A stretch of DNA of 64,000 nt from UBA5399 sp964464145 (GCA_964464145.1 CAYXFB010000001.1:1-64000), one strand, 5' to 3'; positions 8,232-17,079 are shown, counted from the stretch's first letter. Numbers and translations are program-made. The notes: generated by a model not told the origin, from the sequence alone.

Positions 8232-9233
8232 ATGGAAGAGAGAATGCAAAAGTTCGTAAACCGTCCGGAGGATATGGTCGCTGAGGATATCCGCGGCTTT
8301 GTGAAGTGCTACCCCGGCCTCGTGAAAAACAGCGGTGCCGATGTGGTGCTGAGCTACAGGCACGCTCCCGTGCCCGGCAAGGTGGGCATCGTCACGGGTG
8401 GAGGCTCCGGCCACGACCCTGCCTTTGCGGGCTATATTGGCAAAAATCTGGTGGACGCGGTGGCTGTGGGAACCATTTTTGTGCCGCCGCCACCCGAGGT
8501 TTTTTATGAGGCCTTTCGTCAGGCGGATTCGGGCAGCGGTGTTGCCTGCCTGTGCGGCAATTACCTTGCCGATCTGAAAAGCATAGAGCAGGCGGTAAAA
8601 ATGGCGGCGGCGGACGGCATAAAGGTGAAGATGGTCATAGCCAAGGACGACGTTTCCGTGATAGAGGAGGAAAAGCGGCGCGGGCTTTCAGGTGAGATTT
8701 TCATGTGGAAGATAGGCGGCGCGGCGGCGGCGGTGGGCTACGGGCTAGATGAGGTGGCGGCGGTGGCCGGAAAGGCCATAGCAAACACGCGCAGCATGGG
8801 GGTTGGGCTGTCCTCCTGCATATTGCCCATAGAAGGGCGGCCAAACTATCTCATAGAAACGGGCACTATGGAGATCGGCGTGGGGCACCACGGCATGTCC
8901 AGCCTGGATACATGCAAGCTTAAAACGGCGGATGAAGCCGTGGAAATAATGCTGCGCAAAATATTGGAGGATATGCCTCTAAAGCGCGGCGACCGCGCGG
9001 CCGTTCTCATATCCGGCCTCGGTAACACTATGCTTATGGAGCTGCACATACTCTTCAACAGAGCCTACGACATACTCAGCGACATGGGTGTGGAGGTGCT
9101 TTGGTCACGCGCGGGAAATTATTTTACCTCGCTGGATATGATGGGCGCCACGATATCCGTAATGCGCCTTGATGACGAGCTAATAAAGCTGCTTCAATCG
9201 CCCTGCGACAGCGCGGCGCTCAAGCAGCTTTAG
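8232..9233 (+). CDS. dhaK: Dihydroxyacetone kinase subunit DhaK-like protein
   Basis: A 333-residue homologue of DhaK, which holds dihydroxyacetone or a related small ketose covalently while a partner DhaL supplies the phosphate. Seen in the sequence are the glycine-rich GGGSGHDPAFAGYIG (residues 56–70), Asp114 in GNYLADLK where the catalytic Asp is expected, and His220 in GVGHHGMSS, matching the substrate-binding His. No DhaL, DhaM or C-terminal ATP-binding domain is present in the gene or anywhere in this window. It lies directly between an HTH gene and a sugar-ABC importer, suggesting the imported compound or a breakdown product is a short ketose or polyol. Confidence 0.9.
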   Translation: MEERMQKFVNRPEDMVAEDIRGFVKCYPGLVKNSGADVVLSYRHAPVPGKVGIVTGGGSGHDPAFAGYIGKNLVDAVAVGTIFVPPPPEVFYEAFRQADSGSGVACLCGNYLADLKSIEQAVKMAAADGIKVKMVIAKDDVSVIEEEKRRGLSGEIFMWKIGGAAAAVGYGLDEVAAVAGKAIANTRSMGVGLSSCILPIEGRPNYLIETGTMEIGVGHHGMSSLDTCKLKTADEAVEIMLRKILEDMPLKRGDRAAVLISGLGNTMLMELHILFNRAYDILSDMGVEVLWSRAGNYFTSLDMMGATISVMRLDDELIKLLQSPCDSAALKQL

Positions 9234-9253
9234 CATAAGAATGAATTAGAGTT

Positions 9254-9271
9254 TGCCCGTTAAATCGGGCA
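9254..9271 (+). other. Small hairpin between dhaK and the binding-protein gene
   Basis: TGCCCG and CGGGCA pair over 6 bp around TTAAAT, with no T-run after it. It may be an mRNA processing or stabilising site, as the next gene starts 30 bp later. Confidence 0.35.
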
Positions 9272-9301
9272 GGAAAATAACAAAATATAAAGGAGAGAAA
9301 C

Positions 9302-10357
9302 ATGAAGAAAATTTTGACGATTGCTCTTATCGCCGTATTGGCCGTGGCACTGCTCACGTCCTGCGCGGCTCCCGCTGCCCCCTCCGCCGCTCCGGCATCC
9401 GAGGCACCTGCGGCCTCAGAGGCGGGAGCGGCTTCTGCACCCGCGGCTGACGCGCCCGCCGCTTCGGCTCCCGCTGCCGAAGGCAACGGCAAGACAGCGG
9501 CTGACATCACGGTTGGTTTTTCCGTTCACTTCAAGCAGGACGACTATGGCGTGATCTGCTCTGAGGGTTTCCAGGCGGTTTGCGACGAAGCAGGCGTTAA
9601 GTGCGAAATACTGGACGCAAACGGCGATCCGGCCAAGCAGCTTGCGGACATCGAATCCTTCATAGCTAAAAAGTATGACGCTATCGCCATCAGCCCCATG
9701 GATGAGAGCGCGCTCATAGACGTGTGCAAAAAGGCAAACGAAGCGGGCATACCGCTTATATCAATAACCACAATGCCCGACGCCACGGTTGCCACAACGG
9801 TAAACGCCGGCAACTATGAATTCTCTGAGGAAGTTGCCACAATACTGGCGGATCAGATGGGCGGCAAGGGCAAGGTTGCCATACTTGACATACCCACCAG
9901 CCTGTGGAGAACACAGCAGCGCCTCCAGGCGTTCAAGGACGTTATTGCCAAAACAGATATAGAGATAGTTGCGGAAGAGAAAAAGGGTACGGTTGACGAG
10001 GGCGTAGACGCTGCCTCCACAATAATGACGGCCAACCCCGACCTCAACGCCATCTGGGGCACATACTCAAGCGTGCTGCAGGGTGCCGGCCAGGCGGCCA
10101 AGACCGCGAATAAAACAGACCTCATAATAGGCGGCGTAGACTGCGACGCGGCTATACTTCAGCTCATGAAGGAAGGCTATGTGCAGGCGGCAGCGGCTCA
10201 GTTCCCGCGCGCTCACGGCGAAGAATCCGCCAAGGCCGCTATAGCCTGGGCTCTCGGCGAAGGCTATCCCGAGGTTGTAGACGTTCCCTACAAGGTTTAC
10301 ACGGCAGACCAGTATGCCACGGCCTCCATGGAAGTTTGGGGCAAGGAGATGGAATAG
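9302..10357 (+). CDS. Sugar ABC transporter substrate-binding lipoprotein
   Basis: A 351-residue receptor that captures solute outside the cell for the importer encoded next to it. The signal peptide ends in the lipobox L-T-S-C (Cys21). A 35-residue Ala/Pro/Ser linker follows, then a periplasmic-binding-protein type 1 fold: ITVGFSVHFKQDDYG, IESFIAKKYDAIAISPMDE, GKVAILDIPTS and a C-terminal AYKVYT-like closing strand. It resembles the RbsB/ALS-type group. AAAGGAGAG precedes the ATG. It is first of the three transporter genes and is separated from the permease by a strong stem-loop, which fits the excess of binding protein usually needed. Confidence 0.92.
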   Translation: MKKILTIALIAVLAVALLTSCAAPAAPSAAPASEAPAASEAGAASAPAADAPAASAPAAEGNGKTAADITVGFSVHFKQDDYGVICSEGFQAVCDEAGVKCEILDANGDPAKQLADIESFIAKKYDAIAISPMDESALIDVCKKANEAGIPLISITTMPDATVATTVNAGNYEFSEEVATILADQMGGKGKVAILDIPTSLWRTQQRLQAFKDVIAKTDIEIVAEEKKGTVDEGVDAASTIMTANPDLNAIWGTYSSVLQGAGQAAKTANKTDLIIGGVDCDAAILQLMKEGYVQAAAAQFPRAHGEESAKAAIAWALGEGYPEVVDVPYKVYTADQYATASMEVWGKEME

Positions 10358-10407
10358 TTTTGGCGGTAAGCTAAAGCTAGATCATCAAATAAAATAGTAA
10401 GTTTTGC

Positions 10408-10444
10408 GGCAATACACCTGCCCGCTTCAGGCAGGTGTATTGCC
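10408..10444 (+). other. Perfect 15-bp stem-loop between binding-protein and permease genes
   Basis: GGCAATACACCTGCC (10408–10422) and its exact complement (10430–10444) enclose the 7-nt loop CGCTTCA. No T-run follows, so full termination is unlikely. The position between the first and second importer genes fits a 3'-end stabiliser or partial attenuator, as known for malE–malF in E. coli. Confidence 0.75.
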
Positions 10445-10490
10445 AATAAATCAGATGTCAAACACACAGGGAAAGAGGGAGGAACTGTTT

Positions 10491-11477
10491 ATGAACGCCT
10501 TACAAAAAGCCTCGGCGCAAAACGGTAAGGGAATGCGCGCGTTTTTCCAGAGGTATCCGCAGGTGGCCATACTTCTGGCCTATGTTGTAATAGTAATTAT
10601 TTTTTCCGTCTCAAGCGAGCATTTCGCCACCGCCACAAACGTTGTCAACATAATAAACCAAACGGCAACGATATGTATTTTGGGCTTTGGTATGACAGTA
10701 GTGCTGCTGATAGGCGGTATAGATCTTTCGGTCGGCGGTATAATCGCCTTTGTGTCCTGCATGTGCGCAATGATGCTGGACGCGGGCTACAGCCCCGTTT
10801 TAACGGTGCTGGCAGGCCTTGGCATGGGTCTTTTGTTCGGACTGTGCAGCGGTCTTGCCGTGGTAGGTTTCAGGATTCAGCCATTTCTGGCAACGCTGGG
10901 TATGATGAATATCACGCGCGGCCTTTCCAAATATATAACCGAGGGAAAAACGGTAGTTGTACTGGACGAAAAATTCAAGGAAGTATTTTCTCAGGGCTCC
11001 ATAGGCCCTATGCCCATACTCATAATATGGATAATAGCCGTGCTGCTTGTGATGTTCTTCATTGTGGGCTACACCCCGCTTGGAAGGCGCATACAGGCCA
11101 TAGGCGGAAACCAGAGCGCCGCGGCAAACTCCGGCATAAAGGTGAAGACCATAAAGGTGGTCGTTTTCATGGTGAACGGCGCGCTGGCTTCGCTGGCGGG
11201 CTTCATACTCATGTCACGCCTGGGCAGTGCTTCGGGTACGGTGGGCATGGGCGCTGAGATGGACGGCATAACGGCCGCCGTGCTGGGCGGAACCGGCTTC
11301 AACGGCGAGGGCGGCAATATGTTCGGCACTCTTTTGGGCGCATTCGTTATAGGCACGGTAATAAACGGCATGACCATACTGGGTGTGGATTCGTATCTGC
11401 AGGACGTTGTGCGCGGTATAATCATAATAGCCACGGTGGCGTTCACGATGGCAATAAACAGGCGCGCGGAAGAATAA
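10491..11477 (+). CDS. Sugar ABC transporter permease
   Basis: A 328-residue polytopic inner-membrane protein of the RbsC/XylH/MglC family, forming the solute channel. The family pattern includes VNIINQTATICILGFGMTVV, GIDLSVGGIIAF, the cytoplasmic loop GYTPLGRRIQAIGGN followed by SAAANSGI (the coupling region to the ATPase), and AAVLGGTGFNGEGGN. The ATG at 10491 follows GGGAGG (10477–10482). Further upstream in-frame starts would extend into the stem-loop and lack a ribosome-binding site. It probably pairs with itself and the next gene's ATPase. Confidence 0.92.
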   Translation: MNALQKASAQNGKGMRAFFQRYPQVAILLAYVVIVIIFSVSSEHFATATNVVNIINQTATICILGFGMTVVLLIGGIDLSVGGIIAFVSCMCAMMLDAGYSPVLTVLAGLGMGLLFGLCSGLAVVGFRIQPFLATLGMMNITRGLSKYITEGKTVVVLDEKFKEVFSQGSIGPMPILIIWIIAVLLVMFFIVGYTPLGRRIQAIGGNQSAAANSGIKVKTIKVVVFMVNGALASLAGFILMSRLGSASGTVGMGAEMDGITAAVLGGTGFNGEGGNMFGTLLGAFVIGTVINGMTILGVDSYLQDVVRGIIIIATVAFTMAINRRAEE

Positions 11478-11501
11478 GCCGGAAGGCGGAAGGGAAATAC
11501 T

Positions 11502-12983
11502 ATGGACAATACTATTCTAAAGATGGAAGGTATCACGCGGCGTTTTCCCGGCGTTGTGGCTTTGAATAACGTTACCTTTGAGCTGCGCGCGGGCGAGGTG
11601 CACGTGCTCTGCGGCGAAAACGGCGCGGGTAAATCCACGCTGATGAAAATACTGGCCGGTCTTTACCGCCCCAGCGAGGGAAAGATATTCCTAGAGGGCA
11701 AGGAGGTAAGCTTTGACAGCCCGCTCGATTCTGAAAAAAGCGGTGTGGGCATAGTTTATCAGGAGATCAGCCTCTGCCCCACCATAAACGTGGCGGAGAA
11801 CATTTTCCTTGGTCTGGAAAAGACCCACGGCAAAGTGATGCTCAACAAAAAACTGATGCATTCCGAAACTGTCAAGATATTTGATATGCTCAAGTGCAAA
11901 ATAAACCCGAACGCGCTTTTAGGCACGCTGGATATAGCGCAGCAGCAACTGGTGCAGATAGCCAAGGCGCTTTATCAGCAGCCCAATATACTCATAATGG
12001 ACGAGCCCTTCTCCTCCCTTTCCATAGATGAATCCGAAACTATGTTCGGCATAATGGAGATACTGAAAAAGCAGGGCGTGGGCATAATATATATAGACCA
12101 CCGCATAGACAATTTTTTCCGCATAGGCGACCGCCTGACCGTGCTGCGCGACGGCAACTACATAGGCACGAAGGACATGAGCGAGGTGGATCGCGACCAG
12201 ATAATAAGCATGATGGTGGGTCGCGACATAACAGACATATATCCCAAGAGCAACGTGGTGAAAAACGAGGTCGTGTTTGAGGTCAAGGGGCTTTCCACCG
12301 CGCATGTGGATGATATTTCGTTCGACGTAAGGCGGGGCGAGATATTCGGCTTTGGCGGCCTTGTGGGCGCCGGCCGCACCGAGATACTGCGCGGCATATT
12401 CGGCGCGGATAAGAAAGCAGCGGGCAGCGTTACCCTTGAGGGCAGAACGCTAAAGATAAATAACCAGCTGGACGGTATAAAAAACGGCATCGCGCTGGTG
12501 CCCGAATCTCGCAAGAGCGAGGGGCTTGTGCTCATACGCAGCATAAAATTCAACGCCACGCTCGTTATAATAAACAAGCTGCGCAAGATGCTTGCCATAA
12601 ACAAGAAAAAAGAGCTGGAGACGGTGGACAAATATGTGGGCGATCTAAACATAAAGGTGTCCAACATAAACAACGATATGGACAGCCTCTCAGGCGGCAA
12701 CCAGCAGAAGGTGGTGCTGGCCAAGTGGCTAATGATGAACAACATAAAGGTATTGATGCTGGACGAGCCCACGCGCGGTATAGACGTGGGCGCAAAGCAT
12801 GAGATATACAAGCTCATGAGTGATCTTGCAAATCGCGGCATAACAATTATAATGGTTTCGTCCGAGCTGCCTGAGATATTGAACCTTTGCGACCGCATAG
12901 CGGTGGTCAAAAATGGTAAGATAAACGGTATTTTGAGCCGTGAAGAGCTTTCTCAGGAGAAGGTTATGGATCTGAGCGTGTAG
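11502..12983 (+). CDS. Sugar ABC transporter ATP-binding protein (tandem ATPase)
   Basis: A 493-residue duplicated ABC ATPase of the RbsA/MglA type. The first half has GENGAGKST, the Q-loop YQEISLC and Walker B LIMDEPFSSL. The second half has the usual degenerate P-loop region GGLVGAGRTEILRG and a full signature LSGGNQQKVVLAKWL with LMLDEPTRGID. The first-half signature is replaced by DIAQQQLVQIAKAL, as is common in this family. It completes the binding protein–permease–ATPase set and lies 24 bp after the permease gene. A strong two-way terminator follows. Confidence 0.94.
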   Translation: MDNTILKMEGITRRFPGVVALNNVTFELRAGEVHVLCGENGAGKSTLMKILAGLYRPSEGKIFLEGKEVSFDSPLDSEKSGVGIVYQEISLCPTINVAENIFLGLEKTHGKVMLNKKLMHSETVKIFDMLKCKINPNALLGTLDIAQQQLVQIAKALYQQPNILIMDEPFSSLSIDESETMFGIMEILKKQGVGIIYIDHRIDNFFRIGDRLTVLRDGNYIGTKDMSEVDRDQIISMMVGRDITDIYPKSNVVKNEVVFEVKGLSTAHVDDISFDVRRGEIFGFGGLVGAGRTEILRGIFGADKKAAGSVTLEGRTLKINNQLDGIKNGIALVPESRKSEGLVLIRSIKFNATLVIINKLRKMLAINKKKELETVDKYVGDLNIKVSNINNDMDSLSGGNQQKVVLAKWLMMNNIKVLMLDEPTRGIDVGAKHEIYKLMSDLANRGITIIMVSSELPEILNLCDRIAVVKNGKINGILSREELSQEKVMDLSV

Positions 12984-13037
12984 GTGTCTTGACCCAAGGC
13001 CGCTGTTTGTAGTAATGCTAAACTAAAAACGGATATT

Positions 13038-13077
13038 AAAAAAAAGTCTATGATACGATGGTATCTTAGACTTTTTT
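13038..13077. terminator. Bidirectional terminator after the ABC operon
   Basis: An A-run, then the stem GTCTA-t-GATAC / GTATC-t-TAGAC (13046–13071) with loop GATG, then six T residues. Symmetry allows use on both strands. Confidence 0.9.
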
Positions 13078-13161
13078 CTGCCACCCAATATTAATTTTTA
13101 GTTAATATTGGTTCAGCATCCTCCTCTTATGTGATATATATAAGTAGGGAGGGTTAAAGAC

Positions 13162-14634
13162 TTGACATACACTATTGCAAAAACGCCACTTGGCGATATA
13201 CGGGGAGTTGTAGAAAAGGGCTGCGGCGTGTGGCGAGGCATACCCTACGCCCGCGCAAAGCGTTTTTCACACGCCCAAACCATAGATGAAGATTTCGGCA
13301 AAATGGACGCGCTGCGCTATGGGCCTCTCTGCGCACAGCACGGCATGCCCGGTCACGAAATGGCGGAGGATTGCCTCACGCTGAACGTCTGGTCTGCGCC
13401 CGGGGAGGGCGATAAGCCCGTTTTGGTGTATATACACGGCGGCTCCTTCGTGTCCGGCATGGGGAGCGATTCGGTGTATGACGGGCGGCGGCTGGCGGCC
13501 GGTAACGGCGTTGTGGTGGTCACCATAAACTACCGTTTGGGCGCGCTGGGCTTTATGGATTTTTCCGAGCTGGGCGAAGGCTTACAGCCCAACTGCGGGC
13601 TTTCCGATATGTTGGCGGCACTGCGCTGGGTAAGCAAAAACATAACTGCCTTCGGCGGTGACCCCCAAAACATAACCGTTATAGGCCAGTCGGCGGGTGC
13701 CACGGCCGTTTCCACGCTCACCGTGATGCCGGAGGCAAAGCCCTACATATCCAAGGCCATAATAATGAGCGGCGGGCCTATATGGCTGCACGCGCCCGGC
13801 GAAGCACGCAGTTTGGCGCGGCAGTTCATGGAATTTATGGGCATAAAGGATTCGGCGGAGCTGCTTTCCATGGACGCGCGCTTGCTTACCGCCCGTCAGC
13901 GCAAATTCATGAACTCAACGCACGAGGGCGAGGGCACTTTTTCCATAGTGGCCGACGGAGAATTTGTGCCAAAATACCCCATCCCAGCCGCCGCCACTGG
14001 CGCTACCGGCGGCATACCCCTGCTGATAGGCACCACGCGAGACGAGCTTTCCTTCGCCTGCAACCGCCTGCTTTCCAAGGTGATGGCGCTGGCCGATGTG
14101 GACAGCATAGCCGCGCGCGAGAAGAAAGAGGTTCGCATGGGCATAACGGAGGCCTACGAACGCTTCGGTTCGCGGGCGCGCTGTATGTACGTTACAGACT
14201 ACATCTTCCGCATGGCCAGCCTATGGTACGCGCAGGCGGCCAACGCCTTTTCAAACACCTGGATGTACAGCTTCAATTACGAACCGCTGGCTATGCGAAT
14301 CTCCACGCTGCACGCCTGCCATTTTAGCGATATACCCTTTTTGTTTGGAAACTTCGGCAAGGGGCGCGTGGCCATGATGTTCATACTTTCGCCCATACGC
14401 ACAATAATAAACCGCATATCCGCAGAGATGCAGCGCGATTTCACGCACTTCGCCAAAACGGGCAGCCTGGATTGGGCGCGTTGCGAGGGCGAGAACACGC
14501 CGGCCAAATTTTACGATAAGGATATAACAATACAGCCCATGGTGGAACCGGAAATTGTCGAAAAATACGAGGGCAGCCGCTTCAAGCGGGATTGCCTAAA
14601 CGGGGTAAACATCGCGGTCACATCGCATATTTGA
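13162..14634 (+). CDS. Type-B carboxylesterase family protein
   Basis: A 490-residue alpha/beta-hydrolase of the carboxylesterase/para-nitrobenzyl esterase family, without a signal peptide and so probably cytoplasmic. The oxyanion-hole motif HGGSF is at 92–96 and the nucleophile elbow GQSAG at 175–179 (Ser177). The late segment HACHFSDIPFLFG supplies the expected catalytic His. The TTG start at 13162 is supported by GGGAGGG 8 bp upstream. It follows a terminator, so it has separate expression, yet its position after the sugar importer suggests it might deacylate an imported ester. The substrate is unknown. Confidence 0.9.
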   Translation: MTYTIAKTPLGDIRGVVEKGCGVWRGIPYARAKRFSHAQTIDEDFGKMDALRYGPLCAQHGMPGHEMAEDCLTLNVWSAPGEGDKPVLVYIHGGSFVSGMGSDSVYDGRRLAAGNGVVVVTINYRLGALGFMDFSELGEGLQPNCGLSDMLAALRWVSKNITAFGGDPQNITVIGQSAGATAVSTLTVMPEAKPYISKAIIMSGGPIWLHAPGEARSLARQFMEFMGIKDSAELLSMDARLLTARQRKFMNSTHEGEGTFSIVADGEFVPKYPIPAAATGATGGIPLLIGTTRDELSFACNRLLSKVMALADVDSIAAREKKEVRMGITEAYERFGSRARCMYVTDYIFRMASLWYAQAANAFSNTWMYSFNYEPLAMRISTLHACHFSDIPFLFGNFGKGRVAMMFILSPIRTIINRISAEMQRDFTHFAKTGSLDWARCEGENTPAKFYDKDITIQPMVEPEIVEKYEGSRFKRDCLNGVNIAVTSHI

Positions 14635-14663
14635 AACGATCTTTGCATAAAATGCTTTTTTTA

Positions 14664-14698
14664 CCCGCCTGTATATGATATCATTGTATACAGGCGGG
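14664..14698. terminator. Perfect 12-bp stem-loop after the carboxylesterase gene
   Basis: CCCGCCTGTATA (14664–14675) pairs exactly with TATACAGGCGGG (14687–14698) around an 11-nt loop. The T-run lies before, not after, the stem; a small GCAT/ATGC hairpin with seven T residues precedes it. Termination is likely but the exact form is unclear. Confidence 0.5.
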
Positions 14699-14801
14699 CT
14701 TTGCATACGCTAAAACAGTGCAAGCAATGGCCGCCCTTCCAGAAAAGTCGTATTATGTATTTAAATTCTTAAACCAAGTAACAACGAAAGGCAGCGCAAC
14801 T

Positions 14802-16481
14802 ATGGACGGCCGAAGGATAAAGGATATAATAGGCGCGGCAAAGAGCCGAAAGCCCACGTTCGTTTTCAAAAACGCAAGGGTGGTAAACGTTTTCAGCGGC
14901 GAAATAGCGCAGTGCGACGTGGCCGTTTTTCACAGCACGATAATAGGCCTGGGCCGCTATAGCTGCGAAAATGAATACGATTGCGGCGGCGCATACCTAT
15001 GCCCCGGCTTTATAGACAGCCACGCCCACGTAGAGGCCTCCATGCTCACGCCCGCCGAATACGCCCGCCTGGTTCTGCCCTGCGGAACCACCTTCGCAAT
15101 CGCGGACCCGCACGATATCGCGGCTGTGCTGGGCATTGCCGGCGTGCGATATATGTCGCGCGAGGCGGAGCATCTTGGCATGGAAATATACAACATGCTA
15201 CCCTCCGGCGCGCCCGCAAGCGCTTTCGACCCAAGCGGAAAACGGCTTAGCGCAAAGGAATCCGCACAGCTTATATGGGAGGGCATGGTATACGGCATGG
15301 GCGAGATAATGGACAGCGCCGCCCTGCTCTCTGGCGATGAAGATATGCTGAGCAGGCTGAATCTCTTTGACGGACGCGTAATAGACGGCTTCACGCCCGG
15401 CCTTTCGGGCAGCGCGCTCTTCGCCTACATAGCCGCCGGAGCAAACACCTGCCGCGATTTTTCCGGCATAGCCGAACTCACCGAAAAGCTGCGCGCGGGC
15501 ATGAAGGTGCAGCTTAGAGCCGGTTCCGCCGCGAACAACATACTGCCGCTCATGAAAAAGCTTGCGCAGAGCGGACTGCCTCTTTCAAACGTAATGTTTT
15601 GCAGCGACGATAAAGCCGCCTTCGCCATAGAAGAGCACGGCCACATAAACCACAACGCCCGCCTCGCCGTGCGCGCGGGAATAGCTCCCGTGGATGCCGT
15701 AAAGATGGCCACGCTCAACGCCGCGCTGGCCTACCGCCTGCCCGGCAAGGGTGCCATAGCGCCCGGCTACGACGCGGACATAGCAATATTTGACGATATA
15801 GAAAATTTCAATGTGCGCGACGTTTTCGTAGCGGGCAAAAACATAGGCGATCTGCAAACCCCGCCCCAAGACGTCGCCTCAACCGTCTCCGGCAACAGCG
15901 TAAATTTTCGGCCGGTCAACTCGGCGCAGTTTTTCATAAAAACGGACGGAAGCGCATACGTTTTGGAAATGCCGCACGGTCAGCTTCGCAAAAAGCTGTT
16001 GCTCGAAGCCGTACCCACGCGGAAAGGCTTTTTCGCGCCGGACGCCGTATATCAAAAAATAGCGGTGATAGAGCGGCATTCCTCTACCGGCGATCTTGGC
16101 ATGGGCATAGTGAAAAATTTTGGGCTGGCTTCGGGCGCGCTGGCGGCAAGCGTGGCGCATGATTCGCACAACATAGTGGTAATAGGGCACGAGGGCGCTG
16201 ATATGGCGCTGGCGGCGGAGCATTTACGCACAATGCGCGGCGGCTACGCGCTGGCCGAAAACGGACGCATAATAGCCGAGATACCGCTGCCCATAGCCGG
16301 GCTGATGTCCGATCTGCCGCACTCACAGCTTATTTCTCAGCAGAAAAATATGCTTCGCGAGCTCAAAAAGCGGGGCGTATCCCTCAAAAGCGATCCGCTA
16401 ACCCGCCTTTCATACTACACGCACACGGCGCTGCCCGCTGCCGCGCTGACCACCAAGGGGCTGTATACCAATTCCATTTAA
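14802..16481 (+). CDS. Adenine deaminase homologue with altered metal-site motifs
   Basis: A 559-residue amidohydrolase-superfamily protein matching adenine deaminase (Ade/AdeC) along its length. Matching segments are PGFIDSHAHVEASMLTP, CGTTFAIADPHDIAAVLG, GMGEIMD, TPGLSG, MFCSDDKA and a C-terminal FGLASGALAASVAHDSHNI. In the usual enzyme the segments GHAPGLSG and SDHE carry metal-binding histidines. Here they read GFTPGLSG and CRDF, so two expected ligands are missing. It may act on another amidine or amide, or be inactive. The ATG at 14802 gives the family length; upstream in-frame starts lack ribosome-binding sites. A terminator overlaps its stop codon. Confidence 0.82.
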   Translation: MDGRRIKDIIGAAKSRKPTFVFKNARVVNVFSGEIAQCDVAVFHSTIIGLGRYSCENEYDCGGAYLCPGFIDSHAHVEASMLTPAEYARLVLPCGTTFAIADPHDIAAVLGIAGVRYMSREAEHLGMEIYNMLPSGAPASAFDPSGKRLSAKESAQLIWEGMVYGMGEIMDSAALLSGDEDMLSRLNLFDGRVIDGFTPGLSGSALFAYIAAGANTCRDFSGIAELTEKLRAGMKVQLRAGSAANNILPLMKKLAQSGLPLSNVMFCSDDKAAFAIEEHGHINHNARLAVRAGIAPVDAVKMATLNAALAYRLPGKGAIAPGYDADIAIFDDIENFNVRDVFVAGKNIGDLQTPPQDVASTVSGNSVNFRPVNSAQFFIKTDGSAYVLEMPHGQLRKKLLLEAVPTRKGFFAPDAVYQKIAVIERHSSTGDLGMGIVKNFGLASGALAASVAHDSHNIVVIGHEGADMALAAEHLRTMRGGYALAENGRIIAEIPLPIAGLMSDLPHSQLISQQKNMLRELKKRGVSLKSDPLTRLSYYTHTALPAAALTTKGLYTNSI

Positions 16482-16499
16482 AAAGTGTTTGCACTTTTT
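16480..16499 (+). terminator. Terminator sharing the stop codon of the deaminase-like gene
   Basis: AAAAAGTG and CACTTTTT form an 8-bp stem with loop TTTG, ending in a T-run. It is also the first hairpin of the dispersed repeat element described next. Confidence 0.75.
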
Positions 16500-16625
16500 A
16501 TAGCGCGAAGCGCGTTTGGAATGGCATGAGACGCGTTCTGCGCTGTTCTTGCGCAGAACATGCCACGCCGTAGGCGCGGCGCTTCCAAATTAAAACAGAT
16601 GTTTTAATTTGGAATTAGTATTACG
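16480..16625 (+). repeat. Dispersed multi-hairpin repeat, copy 1
   Basis: A chain of hairpins: AAAAAGTG/CACTTTTT; GCGCG/CGCGC-type; the single-stranded core TGGAATGGCATGAGACG; GTTCTGCGC/GCGCAGAAC; a GCC-rich pair; and CCAAATTAAAA/TTTTAATTTGG, ending in AGTATTA. The same order, core and ends recur on the other strand at 23046–23175. The remaining intergenic DNA to 16771 has no gene; a weak hairpin with six T residues on the minus strand (near 16631–16650) may terminate rpmA. Confidence 0.7.
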
Positions 16626-16771
16626 ACGTCAAAAAAGGCGCACCCGTGCCGCAGGCATAAAAAAGAAGCCGCCCCGACGCAAAGTCAGAACAACCCCCCT
16701 TTAGCAAATATTTATTTTCGCCCCGCACTTAGTAGCGCGCGGCAAGTCCTATACGTTTATATATGCCGGCC

Positions 16772-17026
16772 TCAGTTGGGGTAGATGCTTACCTGCTTCT
16801 TATCCCTGCCCTTGCGCTCGAACTTCACTATTCCGCTTTCCAGCGCGAACAGCGTATCGTCTCCGCCGCGTCCAACATTTATACCCGGGTGTATTTTAGT
16901 GCCTCTCTGGCGCACCAGAATATTTCCCGCCAATACATACTGGCCATCGGCGCGCTTTACTCCCAGTCTTTTAGACTCGGAATCACGGCCGTTTCTGGAA
17001 CTGCCCACACCTTTCTTATGTGCCAT
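16772..17026 (-). CDS. rpmA: 50S ribosomal protein L27
   Basis: An 84-residue large-subunit protein near the peptidyl-transferase centre. The sequence begins MAHKKGVGSSRNGRDS and continues KRLGVKRADGQYVLAGNILVRQRGTK, the highly conserved L27 core. Most Bacillota L27 proteins carry an extra N-terminal peptide, ending in a phenylalanine, that the protease Prp removes; this one starts directly at the mature position. The prp gene, normally between rplU and rpmA, is also absent here. It lies 53 bp after rplU on the same strand. Confidence 0.97.
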   Translation of the reverse strand: MAHKKGVGSSRNGRDSESKRLGVKRADGQYVLAGNILVRQRGTKIHPGINVGRGGDDTLFALESGIVKFERKGRDKKQVSIYPN

Positions 17027-17079
17027 CTATATCACACCTCGCTTTTATCTGTCGATTTTTTTAGAAGCCTAAGCTCAAA

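Noticed and set aside
14664..14698. Perfect 12-bp inverted repeat considered as an operator for the deaminase-like gene
   Set aside because: It lies right after the esterase stop codon and looks like an RNA-end hairpin; no promoter overlaps it.
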